The notes under the pieces: model-generated
Told to the model about the DNA's origin: nothing
What the model saw: the letters and a program-made list of their open reading frames with translations, nothing else
Databases searched by the model: none
Part shown: positions 35,553 to 44,200 of the stretch, piece by piece
Position numbering within the stretch: the stretch's first letter is position 1
Layout: each line of letters starts with the position of its first letter
Translations under genes and position numbers: made by a program
Assembly (NCBI RefSeq): GCF_011046485.1
Contig: NZ_CP049256.1
Coordinates: 1,550,001 to 1,614,000 of the forward strand
Reading direction: 5' to 3'
Source of the DNA: Microbacterium sp. 4R-513
GTDB lineage: Bacteria; Actinomycetota; Actinomycetes; Actinomycetales; Microbacteriaceae
Length of the DNA stretch: 64,000 nt

Positions 35553-36314
35553 ATGGACATCTCGGGCGCATCGGCCCTCGTCACGGGCGGGGCCAGCGGG
35601 CTGGGTCTCGCTACGGCGCGCCGGCTCGCGGAGGCAGGAGCGTTCGTGACGATCGTCGACCTCCCGTCGTCGGCCGGAGCAGCCGTCGCGCAGGAGTTCG
35701 GCGGAGCCTTCGCGGCCGCCGACGTGACCGATCCCGAGCAGGTCGCCGGGGCGGTCGCACGTGCCGCCGAGGCCGGACCGCTCCGGGTCGTCGTGAACTG
35801 CGCCGGCATCGCACCGCCGGCCAAGGTGCTCGATCGCGAGGGGAACCCGTCGCCGCTCGCCGACTTCGAGCGCATCGTGCGGATCAACCTCATCGGCACG
35901 TACAACGTGATCGCCCAGGCATCCGCCGTCATGTCGAAGACGGATGCCGCGGCCGACGGCGACCGGGGCGTCATCGTCAACACCGCGAGCGTCGCCGCCT
36001 TCGACGGCCAGATCGGGCAGCCCGCGTACTCGGCGAGCAAGGGCGGAGTCCACGCCATGACGCTCCCGATCGCCCGCGAGCTCGCGCGCTACGGCATCCG
36101 CGTGCTGACGATAGCCCCCGGCATCATGGAGACGCCGATGCTCAAGGGCCTCCCCGAGGCGGCCCAGGAGTCGCTCGGCCAGCAGGTCCCCTATCCGCAG
36201 CGCCTCGGACGCCCCGACGAATACGCGAAGCTCGTGCTCGCGATCGTCGACAACGGCTACCTCAACGGCGAGACGATCCGCCTCGACGGCGCGATCCGCA
36301 TGGCGCCGAAGTAA
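35553..36314 (+). CDS. Short-chain dehydrogenase, 3-hydroxyacyl-CoA dehydrogenase type II-like
   Basis: 253-residue SDR. The cofactor motif TGGASGLG is at about residues 11-18, NCAGIAPP follows, the catalytic Ser lies in VIVNTASVAAFDG and the YxxxK motif is AYSASKGG. The C terminus (TIAPGIMETPML, GETIRLDGAIRMAPK) fits the HSD17B10/type II 3-hydroxyacyl-CoA dehydrogenase subgroup. ATG 35553 has GAAGGAG before it, and TATGCT at about 35507 is a good -10. It is transcribed with the enoyl-CoA hydratase gene nine bases downstream, indicating beta-oxidation-type chemistry. Confidence 0.85.
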   Translation: MDISGASALVTGGASGLGLATARRLAEAGAFVTIVDLPSSAGAAVAQEFGGAFAAADVTDPEQVAGAVARAAEAGPLRVVVNCAGIAPPAKVLDREGNPSPLADFERIVRINLIGTYNVIAQASAVMSKTDAAADGDRGVIVNTASVAAFDGQIGQPAYSASKGGVHAMTLPIARELARYGIRVLTIAPGIMETPMLKGLPEAAQESLGQQVPYPQRLGRPDEYAKLVLAIVDNGYLNGETIRLDGAIRMAPK

Positions 36315-36323
36315 GGAATGCAC

Positions 36324-37109
36324 ATGAGCGACTCGATCCTGATCGCACGTGAGGGCGGCCTCGCCCGCGTGACGTTCAACCGCCCGGCGTACCTCAACGC
36401 GATGGATTTCGAGATGGGCCGACGCTGGCGCGACGTCGCCCACGAGCTGACGACGGATGACTCCGTGGGGGCGGTGATCCTGGATGCCGCAGGCCCCGCC
36501 TTCTGCGCCGGGGGCGACGTGCTCGCGATGGCGACGTCGAACGCCGGCGGCACGGAGGTGACCGAGACGGCGCACATCATCCACGACGGCATCCGCACGT
36601 TCGCGCTCTCCGACAAGCCGATCGTCGCCGCGGTGCAGGGCGCCGTCGCCGGCGGCGGCCTCGGGCTGATGCTCACCGCCGACTACATCGTCGCGTCCGA
36701 GTCGGCGAAGTTCGTCAGCAAGTACGCCAACATCGGCCTGACCCCCGACCTCGGCGTCTCGACCCTGCTGCCGGCCGCGATCGGCCAGCGCCGCGCCCTG
36801 CAGCTGCTGCTCCAGGACCGCACGATCGACGCCGCGACCGCCCTGGACTGGGGCCTCGTGACCGAGGTCGTGCCGGCGGCCGAGGTCGCGAGCCGGGCGC
36901 AGGAGATCGCCGGGTTCTGGCTCGCGAACGCGACGGCGGCGTTCGGCCAGGCCAAGCGCCTCGTGCGGGTCGGCGCCGACCGCACCTTCAGCGAGAACCT
37001 CGACGACGAGGCGGCGACGATCGGCGCGCGCTTCGAGACCGAGGAGTCGCGCACCCGCGTCGCCGCGTTCGCCGCGGCATCCGCCAAATCGGCCCGGCCG
37101 TCCACCTGA
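36324..37109 (+). CDS. Enoyl-CoA hydratase/isomerase
   Basis: 261 residues of the crotonase superfamily. Oxyanion-hole blocks are PAFCAGGDVLAMA and VAAVQGAVAGGGLGLMLTADYIVAS, followed by SKYANIGLTPDLGVSTLLP. The second catalytic acid region reads LTPDLG, closer to isomerase-type members than to the classical two-Glu hydratases, so the exact reaction is open. ATG 36324 is chosen for the AAGG spacing; an ATG at 36318 is too near. It lies in an SDR–hydratase–SDR group, likely acyl-CoA catabolism. Confidence 0.83.
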   Translation: MSDSILIAREGGLARVTFNRPAYLNAMDFEMGRRWRDVAHELTTDDSVGAVILDAAGPAFCAGGDVLAMATSNAGGTEVTETAHIIHDGIRTFALSDKPIVAAVQGAVAGGGLGLMLTADYIVASESAKFVSKYANIGLTPDLGVSTLLPAAIGQRRALQLLLQDRTIDAATALDWGLVTEVVPAAEVASRAQEIAGFWLANATAAFGQAKRLVRVGADRTFSENLDDEAATIGARFETEESRTRVAAFAAASAKSARPST

Positions 37110-37116
37110 CGTCTCT

Positions 37117-37169
37117 GTGTCCCGAATTCGGCCGCTTGCGCAGGCGCTGAGCGGCCGAATTCGGGACAC
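37117..37169. repeat. Long perfect inverted repeat, 20-bp arms
   Basis: GTGTCCCGAATTCGGCCGCT at 37117-37136 is repeated in exact reverse complement at 37150-37169, with a 13-base loop. It fills most of the 97-base gap between two genes on the same strand. There is no T run. It could be a terminator, an RNA-processing hairpin or a repeat element. Confidence 0.88.
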
Positions 37170-37206
37170 GCTACACCCCACTTCGGCTCCACGACGGGAG
37201 AGAACC

Positions 37207-38061
37207 ATGACCGACCCCTCGAACGGCTCGGCGCCCCTGGCCGGCAAGACGATCCTCATGTCCGGCGGCAGCCGCGGCATCGGCCTGGCGATCGCGCTGC
37301 GCGCGGCGCGCGACGGCGCGAACATCGCACTCATGGCCAAGACAGACACCCCCCACCCGAAGCTCGAGGGCACCGTGCACACGGCGGCTGAGCAGATCCG
37401 GGATGCCGGGGGCCGCGCGCTCCCGATCGTGGGCGACGTGCGCAACGACGACGACATCACCCGCGCCGTGCTCGAGACGCAGGGCGAGTTCGGCGGCATC
37501 GACGCCGTCGTCAACAACGCGAGCGTCATCGATCTGTCGGGCTCGCTCGACCTCGCGGCGAAGAAGTACGACCTGATGCAGGACGTCAACGTGCGCGGTA
37601 CGTTCCTGCTCTCGCGAGCCGCGGTGCCGATCCTCCGTGACAGCGCCAACCCGCACATCCTGTCGCTCTCGCCGCCGCTCAATCTGTCGCCGAAGTGGCT
37701 CGGGGCGCACACCGGCTACACGCTCGCGAAGTACGGCATGACGATGGCGACCCTGGGCCTCGCCGCCGAGTTCGCCAAGGACGGCATCGCCGCGAACACG
37801 CTGTGGCCGCGCACGACGATCGCGACGGCGGCGGTGCAGTTCGCGCTCGGCGGCGACATGATGATGAAGGCCAGCCGCACGCCGGACATCTACGCGGACG
37901 CCGCATACGAGGTCCTCACGCGGCCGGCGCGCGAGTACACCGGGAAGACCCTGATCGTCGAGGACGTGCTCGCCGAGTCGGGCGTCACCGACTTCTCGCA
38001 CTACGCCGCCGTGCCGGGAACCCCGGACGACCGGCTCTTCCCGGACATCTTCCTGGATTGA
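37207..38061 (+). CDS. HSDL2-like short-chain dehydrogenase
   Basis: 284 residues. Cofactor motif SGGSRGIGLAIAL, then the acidic-basic block LMAKTDTPHPKLEGTVHTAAEQI that is distinctive of the hydroxysteroid-dehydrogenase-like protein 2 group. NNASVID and the YxxxK motif in GYTLAKYGMT are intact, with SLSPPLNLSP as catalytic Ser region. The C-terminal half has TLWPRTTIATAAVQF and TGKTLIVEDVL, also typical. ATG 37207 follows GGGAGAG. Substrate not known; it is probably a lipid-derived hydroxy/keto compound. Confidence 0.83.
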   Translation: MTDPSNGSAPLAGKTILMSGGSRGIGLAIALRAARDGANIALMAKTDTPHPKLEGTVHTAAEQIRDAGGRALPIVGDVRNDDDITRAVLETQGEFGGIDAVVNNASVIDLSGSLDLAAKKYDLMQDVNVRGTFLLSRAAVPILRDSANPHILSLSPPLNLSPKWLGAHTGYTLAKYGMTMATLGLAAEFAKDGIAANTLWPRTTIATAAVQFALGGDMMMKASRTPDIYADAAYEVLTRPAREYTGKTLIVEDVLAESGVTDFSHYAAVPGTPDDRLFPDIFLD

Positions 38062-38120
38062 GCCTCCGCCGGCGCCGCGGGGCCCTGCCGCCCGAGCGGT
38101 CGGCGGCGTAGCGTGGGCTC

Positions 38121-38492
38121 ATGGCCGTCCGGAGCCTCTTCCCGATCATCCTGACGCGCGATCTGCCGCGCCTGGTGTCGTTCTACGAGCACGCCCTGCA
38201 CGCCAAGGTCGACTACCGCTTCGGCAGCGCCGACGAGGACGACTACGTCACGCTCAAGCTCGGCGAGGCGTCGCTGGGCATCGGCCGGGATCCCGGAGCC
38301 CCAGTGGCCGGCGACCGCGTCGCACTGTGGTTCTCCGTCGACGACGTCGACGCGGCCTTCTCCCGGTGGGTGGCGGTGGGCGGCTCGTCGGTGTCCGGAC
38401 CGGCCGACATGCCGTGGGGCGAGCGAGCCGCGCAGGTGCGCGATCCCGACGGCAACCTCGTCAACCTCGGCGCGGCCGCCACGACTGCGTGA
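38121..38492 (+). CDS. VOC (glyoxalase/bleomycin-resistance fold) family protein
   Basis: 123 residues with the two beta-alpha-beta-beta-beta halves of the VOC fold: LFPIILTRDLPRLVSFYEHALHAKVDYRFG and VALWFSVDDVDAAFSRWVAVGGSSVSGPADMPWGERAAQVRDPDGNLVNLG. The second half includes the typical W-G-x-R and DPDGN features. Metal ligands are incomplete, so activity is uncertain. TAGCGT lies seven bases before the ATG, suggesting a leaderless message. Confidence 0.82.
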   Translation: MAVRSLFPIILTRDLPRLVSFYEHALHAKVDYRFGSADEDDYVTLKLGEASLGIGRDPGAPVAGDRVALWFSVDDVDAAFSRWVAVGGSSVSGPADMPWGERAAQVRDPDGNLVNLGAAATTA

Positions 38493-38509
38493 TGCGACCT
38501 CGCTCGTCG

Positions 38510-38526
38510 CCCTCGTCGGGCGATGG
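38510..38526. terminator. Weak bidirectional terminator-like hairpin
   Basis: TCGCCC and GGGCGA arms with a five-base loop lie between the convergent VOC and LysE-family genes. No T run is present and the stem is short. Confidence 0.35.
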
Positions 38527-38541
38527 GCACGCTCAGCCCGG

Positions 38542-39180
38542 TCAGTGCTTGTTGCCGGTGAAGAGCAGGATGCCGCCGAGGCCGATCATGAGGCCGCCGC
38601 CCGTCGCCGTCAGGCGCGCTATGCGCGTGGGGGAGCGGCCGAACCAGTCGCGGGCGCCCGCTGCGATGAGTGCCCAGATGCCGTCCGACAGCAGGGCGAT
38701 CACGAAGAACACGAGGCCCAGCTCGATCATCTGCAGGGGCACCATGCCGGCGTCGAGATCGACGAACTGCGGGAGCACCGCGACGAAGAAGGCGATCGTC
38801 TTGGGATTGGTGATGCCGACGACGAACCCCTCGCCGAGCTGGCGCCAGTGCGAGCGCGGAAGGGCGCCGTTCGTCGCCGCCTCGGCTGTGCGGTTGCGGT
38901 GACGGATCGCCTGCACGCCGAGGTACATGAGGTAGAGGGCGCCCGCGACCTTGACGATCGTGAAGAGCACGACCGAGCTCGCGACGATGCCGCCGACGCC
39001 CAGCGCGACGGCGACGATGATCGGCAGAAGCCCGAGGGCGTTCCCCAGCACGCTGAGGAGGCCCCCGATGCGGCCGAGCGCGAGGGCCCGGCCGATCGTG
39101 AAGAGGACGCTCGGCCCCGGGATCACGATGAGCACGAGGGCCGCGAGCGCGAAGGCGAGGAGATTCTCGATCGGGACCAC
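38542..39180 (-). CDS. LysE/RhtB family amino-acid exporter
   Basis: 212 residues with six predicted helices. The N-terminal block LLAFALAALVLIVIPGPSVLFTIGRALALGRIGGLLSVLGNALG contains the family's 'PGPxxx' motif, and the middle has GFVVGITNPKTIAFFVAVLPQFVD, the conserved NPK segment. The C-terminal helix ends LIGLGGILLFTG. Such proteins export amino acids such as lysine, threonine or homoserine; the substrate is not determinable here. Monocistronic. Confidence 0.88.
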   Translation of the reverse strand: MVPIENLLAFALAALVLIVIPGPSVLFTIGRALALGRIGGLLSVLGNALGLLPIIVAVALGVGGIVASSVVLFTIVKVAGALYLMYLGVQAIRHRNRTAEAATNGALPRSHWRQLGEGFVVGITNPKTIAFFVAVLPQFVDLDAGMVPLQMIELGLVFFVIALLSDGIWALIAAGARDWFGRSPTRIARLTATGGGLMIGLGGILLFTGNKH

Positions 39181-39205
39181 GAAGAAACGATAGTGCGTCG
39201 CGACG

Positions 39206-40108
39206 TCAGCGGTCGGCCGGGACGACGCCGAGGAGGATGCGGACGATGGGGTCTCCGGTCCACCAGAAGCCGATCCGCATCCCCGGCACGAGGCCCTCGG
39301 GCCGCTTCGCCGGGTCGATGACCGTGTACGGCAGCGAGACGATCAGCGCGCTCTGCGGACGCAGCGCCGCCACGACGCAGCGACCCTTGGCCTCCTCGCC
39401 GCGGATGACGAGGATGCACTGCTCGTCGCGGAACGCGCCCTTCGCACCCGCGATCCAGAGGTTCCAGCCGTAGTACTGGCCGAGGGGCTTCGCCCACTCC
39501 ACCGTCCCGCTCGAGGGGAAGACCGGCACCTCGTCGGCGGGCAGCTGCGGGCCCTCGTCGAAGCCCCCGTCGAGTGGCACCTCGATCAGCGTCTTGGCGT
39601 CCTGGTCGCGGACGAACGAGTACGCCTCGCGCGTCGTCTCCTCGATGACGCCCGCCTCGCTGGCCGGCGTCGGGACGACGCCGTTGATGCCGCCGATCAA
39701 CGCGGCGGCGACGGCGGCCGTCAGCGCGATGCCGCTGCCGTCGTGGCGGTGCCAGCTCCAGCGCCGCGAGGCCGGGGCCACGGGGTCGGCCGCCACGTCG
39801 GGCGCCGCAGGCGACGGCATCCGCTCGTCCTCGTACGGGAGCGCCGCGATGTGCGTCGAGAAGACCTCGCCGCCGAAGTCCTCGTCGCCGGGGTCGCGCG
39901 CTCGATCCTGCGGTGCCCGTTCGCCGGGGCCGGCGGTCGCCCTCGCGGGGGGATGGCGGGCCGCGAAGGCCGCGGCATGCTCGCTCAGCACGAGGCTCTC
40001 GAGCGCGACGAGGCGATCCACCGCCGCGGGGTCATCGGCGATGTCGGGGTCGGGGCCGAAGGCCCGCCGCCTCAGCTGCGCGAGCTCGGCCCGAGTCGCG
40101 TCATCCAT
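39206..40108 (-). CDS. Hypothetical membrane-anchored protein, paralog of the protein at 57.2 kb
   Basis: 300 residues. An N-terminal cytosolic segment ELAQLRRRAFGPDPDIADD, PAAVDRLVALE is followed by a charged linker, one membrane helix (about residues 125-145) and an outside domain of about 150 residues with two Cys. The same N-terminal motif (LRxLxRRAxGPDxDIxxDPAA) and topology occur in the protein at 57211-58026, with unlike outside domains. I do not recognise a family. The membrane topology recalls anti-sigma factors, but no zinc or ASD motif is present. Stop and start are compact with the GNAT gene upstream. Confidence 0.72.
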   Translation of the reverse strand: MDDATRAELAQLRRRAFGPDPDIADDPAAVDRLVALESLVLSEHAAAFAARHPPARATAGPGERAPQDRARDPGDEDFGGEVFSTHIAALPYEDERMPSPAAPDVAADPVAPASRRWSWHRHDGSGIALTAAVAAALIGGINGVVPTPASEAGVIEETTREAYSFVRDQDAKTLIEVPLDGGFDEGPQLPADEVPVFPSSGTVEWAKPLGQYYGWNLWIAGAKGAFRDEQCILVIRGEEAKGRCVVAALRPQSALIVSLPYTVIDPAKRPEGLVPGMRIGFWWTGDPIVRILLGVVPADR

Positions 40109-40118
40109 TGCTCCCGCC

Positions 40119-40601
40119 TCACGAAGACACCAGCGTCTTGCGCAGGAAGACCTGCTCCGTTCCGTCGTCGCCCGGCACCCGCTGCGACTCGGCGTAGCCC
40201 TCGCGCTCGTACAGGCGCAGGTTCGCCTCGCTCAGCGATCCGGTGAAGAGCTCGGACTCCGTCGCCCCCGCTTCGCGGCCGCGGCGCTCCACCTCGGCCA
40301 GCAGCAGCGTGCCGACGCCCTTCCCCTGCGCATCGGGCGCGATGGAGATGCGGCCCACGAGCAGCAGCTCGCCGACGACGCGGGCCCGGACCGCACCGAT
40401 CATGCGCGATCCCTCGAGCGCGACGCATCCGAGGTTGTCGTGCAGCTCGTGCTCGAGCTCTTCGAGCGTCTGCGTGAGCGGCGGCATCTCGGGCGAGCCG
40501 TAGATGAGGGCCTCCTGCACGAACGCGGCGCGCTGCAACGTGAGGACCTCGCCCGCGTCCTCGATCCGGATGTCGCGCACGGCGACGTCGACCTCGCTCA
40601 C
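40119..40601 (-). CDS. GNAT family N-acetyltransferase
   Basis: 160 residues. It starts VAVRDIRIEDAGEVLTLQRAAF, the usual N-terminal GNAT strand-helix, and has the acetyl-CoA-binding motif A as LLVGRISIAPDAQGKGVGTLLLAEVERRGRE (Q/R-x-x-G-x-G/A) with ESELFTGSLSEANLRLYEREGYAE as motif B. The motifs are complete, so it should be active. The acceptor substrate is unknown. Confidence 0.87.
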   Translation of the reverse strand: MSEVDVAVRDIRIEDAGEVLTLQRAAFVQEALIYGSPEMPPLTQTLEELEHELHDNLGCVALEGSRMIGAVRARVVGELLLVGRISIAPDAQGKGVGTLLLAEVERRGREAGATESELFTGSLSEANLRLYEREGYAESQRVPGDDGTEQVFLRKTLVSS

Positions 40602-40650
40602 GCCTCCACGGTATCTCTCGCCAGACGGGTGCGGGCGGTCTTGCGGCGGC

Positions 40651-41202
40651 TCAGAAGATGAGGAAGAACGACACGACGACAGCGAGCCCGGCGATGCCGG
40701 CGAGCACCATCGACTGCCGGATGTTCCGGTACTTCCGCTGCGCCACCGACGACAGCACGAGGAGCTGCTGGTAGGTCCGCTCGGGCGGTTGCAGGCCGCG
40801 CTCCGCCAGGGCGTCGGCGACGGCCTGCGGCGACGACATCCCCCGGATCTGGCCCCAGTACGTGATGGTCGCGGGGCTGGGTCCCTTGCTCAGCCGGGGC
40901 CAGACCGCCATTGCGGCCGCGAGGACGGATGCCGCGCCCGCCACCGCTGCAGCGATCCAGAGTGCGGCTGCCCACGTGCCGAGCGAGGCGGGGGACCAGT
41001 CGCCGCCGAGCATGCCGCTGAGGACGATGCTGAAGGCGATCCCGAGGCTTCCGATGAGGAGGGAGGCCTTCTGGTCGGCACGGTCGATCTCGCTCGAGAC
41101 CTCGGCCAGCATCTCGGCGGCGAGTGCGGCGGTTCGGTCCTCCGCGGAGTCGTCGTGCGCCGCATCGTGCACCGGATTCGCCGCCGCCTGGTCGTCGATC
41201 AT
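40651..41202 (-). CDS. Pycsar effector (PycTM)-family membrane protein
   Basis: 183 residues. A charged N-terminal region leads into EIDRADQKASLLIGSLGIAF, the RxDxKAS-type signature of the Pycsar effector family, then helix 2 (about 75-100) with a following WPRL. A central soluble segment (YWGQIRG, ERTYQQLL, LSSVAQRKYRNIR) and a C-terminal helix (165-183) complete the layout. In Pycsar defence, such proteins bind cCMP or cUMP and disrupt the membrane. The start overlaps the giant gene's stop by four bases (ATGA), so it is part of the cyclase operon. Family assignment is by motif; ligand and activity are inference. A non-defence role is possible. Confidence 0.75.
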   Translation of the reverse strand: MIDDQAAANPVHDAAHDDSAEDRTAALAAEMLAEVSSEIDRADQKASLLIGSLGIAFSIVLSGMLGGDWSPASLGTWAAALWIAAAVAGAASVLAAAMAVWPRLSKGPSPATITYWGQIRGMSSPQAVADALAERGLQPPERTYQQLLVLSSVAQRKYRNIRQSMVLAGIAGLAVVVSFFLIF

Positions 41203-44200
41203 CGCACTCCGAACGTCGGCGTGAAGGACGTGCCGTCGGCGGTGCCGGCCCGCCCGTTGCCCTCGGAGCCGCCGCCCTCGTCGGAGCCGCCGCCGCCGTT
41301 CGAGCCGCCACCCTCCCCGCCGCGAACCGGCTTCTGCGGACCGAAGATGGGCGGAACGGTCTGCCGCCGCTGCGATGGCGCGACGATGTACTTGATCTCG
41401 ACGCTCGCGGTGTTGCCGGCCACGTCGGTCGCGCGGCAGGTGAGGCGCTTGGCGCCGGGCTTGGAAGAGTCCACGGCGTCGCACGACTGCGTCGCCACGC
41501 CGGAACCCGTGTCGGTGGCGTTCGGCGTCGCGGACCCCGGCGAACCGGCGATGATCGTCGCGGGCTGGAGCTTCGGAGCGAGCGCGGGCGCCTTCGTGTC
41601 GATGCGGACGAGGATCTGCGCCGTGGCCGTGCGCCCCAGTGCGTCCTCCATCATCCCCGCCACCAGCATGCCGGTCACGGGCGTGTCGGAAGACACCGTG
41701 CGGGGCGCGGGGCAGGTGGTGACGGCGACGCCCGAGGTACACGTGAAGGTGACCGTGACCGGTGTGCGGCTCCAGGTGCCGCCCACGTAGGCACCTGGGG
41801 CATTGGTCGCCGTCAGCGTGATCGATGGCGGTTCGGGTGCCGGGATCTCGACCGTGTAGTGGGCGAGCGCCGTGGCCGTGTTGCCTGAGACGTCGGTCGC
41901 GCGGCATTCGACGGATCGCTCGCCCTCGGTCTCGGTGGTCGGCGGGTCGCAGGACTGGGATGCGACGCCGGACGAGGCATCCGTCGCATTCGCAGTCGCG
42001 ATCGCGCTCTCGCCCGGAGCGACCGTCGGCGGAGTCACCGTCGGGTTCAGCGAGGGAGCCGTCGCATCGACGCGGACGAGCACCGACGCCGTGGCGGTGC
42101 GGCCGAGGAGGTCGGTCATCGTCCCGGAGACGTCGAGTCCTGCGGCGGGGGTGTCGTCGGACACGACGACCGGTGCGGGGCACGTGACGACCGGCGTGCC
42201 CGAGGTGCACTCGAACGTGACGGTGACGGCGGCTTGGCTCCATTCCCCGCCGGTGTACGGGCCGGAGATCGTCGTCGCAGCCGCGGTGATCTGCGGACCG
42301 GGCGGCGCCACTACCGCCTGACCGACCAGGACCTCGGCCGACGCGGCGTGCCCCTGGGTCTTTCCGTCGTCGGGGGTGACGGTGACGCGCACGACGTCGC
42401 CGGTCTGCGCGATTCCGTCGAGGTCGAGGGTCGACTCCGACCGGTCCGGGATCTGCACGCCGTTGCGCCACCAGGTGAAGACCGCCGACACCGGATCGCC
42501 ATCGGGATCGGTCGCCCTCGCCGATGCGGTCAGGATGCTCGTGGGCTCTACGGGGTTCGCGTCGGATTGGAGCAGGACCGTGGCAGTGGGCGCCTCGTTG
42601 AGCGGCGAGGTCTGCACGCCGAACGAGGCCGACGTGCACGCATCTCCGCGGCAGACCCTGAGGGTGACGGTGAACGAACCGGGCGTCGTCACCGGCTGGT
42701 CGATGAGGGCCCGCGCCGTGCCGTCGTCGCCGTACTCGACGGTCGACGAACTGGACGAGACGACATCACCCGCGGCATCCGTCACCTTCGTCGATGCGGT
42801 GAGGCGCTCGCCGTCCACGGCATCCGTGATCGGCACGGAGCGCAGCAGCCGCTCGCCGAGGTCGACCGAGGCGTCCGGCCCCGCGTCCCCGAGCGTGGGG
42901 GCCACGGCTTGGGCGACATCGAGGTGCCCGCGGGAGGTGTCGGTCGAGACGTTCCCCGAGGAGTCGACGACCTGCAGCATCCAGCGGTACGGCCCCGCGG
43001 GTGTCGGCACCCGCCAGTAGGTCTCGGCGACCGTGCCGTCGGGGTTCCGCACCACGACCTTGCTCCCCTCGAGGCGCTGCCAGGCGTCGGAGCCCTGGAG
43101 CTGCACGAGGAGCATGACCGAGGCGACGTCGCCGTCCTGGTCGGAGGCGCGCACCTCGATCCCCCCGGGAGGCGTGAGGTCGACGGAGCCGACGACGGGT
43201 GGCGTCGTGTCGGTCGACGACTCCGGCCCGTAGGTGACCTCGGCCGTGAAGTCGGTGAAGAGCTCGGTGGAGCCTCTGCCGTCCTGCGTGACCTGGACGA
43301 TCGCGGGGGTGAGGGCGAGGAGATCGACCGGGCCGGCCGGGGTGTCCTGGTGCGTGATGGTCCCGAAGGCCGACGGGAAGGCCGAGCCTCGAGACGTGGT
43401 CTCGTCCTCCGGTACGCCGACCGTCGTCTGACCGAGGGAGGGCGGCCCGGTCTGCTCCTTCGTCGTGAGCGACGTGAGGAGCACGCCGCGGGGAACCAGT
43501 CCCGCCTGCGGCTCCAGCACGCGCAGGATGCTCGGCAGGATCCCCTGCGCCGTCGGCACCGCGAGGGCGTTGCCGTCGACCGTGTAGTACGTGCGGCCCT
43601 GCTCGTCCTGCTCCGCAGCGAACTTCGGCTGGAACGAGAGCGACGCCGTCGTGATGCCGCCGCTCGTCACCGGGGTGAGGTCGGGCGTCGGCGGAAGGGG
43701 CATCTCGGTCTTGGCCGGGTCGTCCACGGTGTACATCGGGAGGCCGTAGTAGACGGCTTCCATGAGCGCCTTCTCGTCGTAACCCGAGTACAGCCCGAGA
43801 CCGCCGAGATAGGACTGCTTCGCGTAGGTGAGGGCGCCGCCGGACGAGACCTGATCACCCTGCACCGAGACGCCGATCCAGTCGGCGTAGAGACCGAGGA
43901 GGCGCTCGCCGAGAGCGGTCGTCACGTTGTTGGCGAGGCCGTACCCCGTGTTGCCCACGTAGCCGCCGGCCTGGGAGAAGACGTCGACCCAGTCCGTCAC
44001 GTCGCCGTAGTAGGAGGTCGGCAGGTTGTTCCCGGCATGGCAGCCGATGCCGAAGATCAGCGAGCCGGCGAGTGCCGAGGCATCCTCGTGTCCCTGCGCG
44101 AGGAAGAGGTCGTTCGCGCCGAACGCGCCCGTCTCCGCGCCGGGAACCCCGGGGAGCATCTGCGTCTCGTTCGCATGCGTATTGACCGACACGACCTTGG

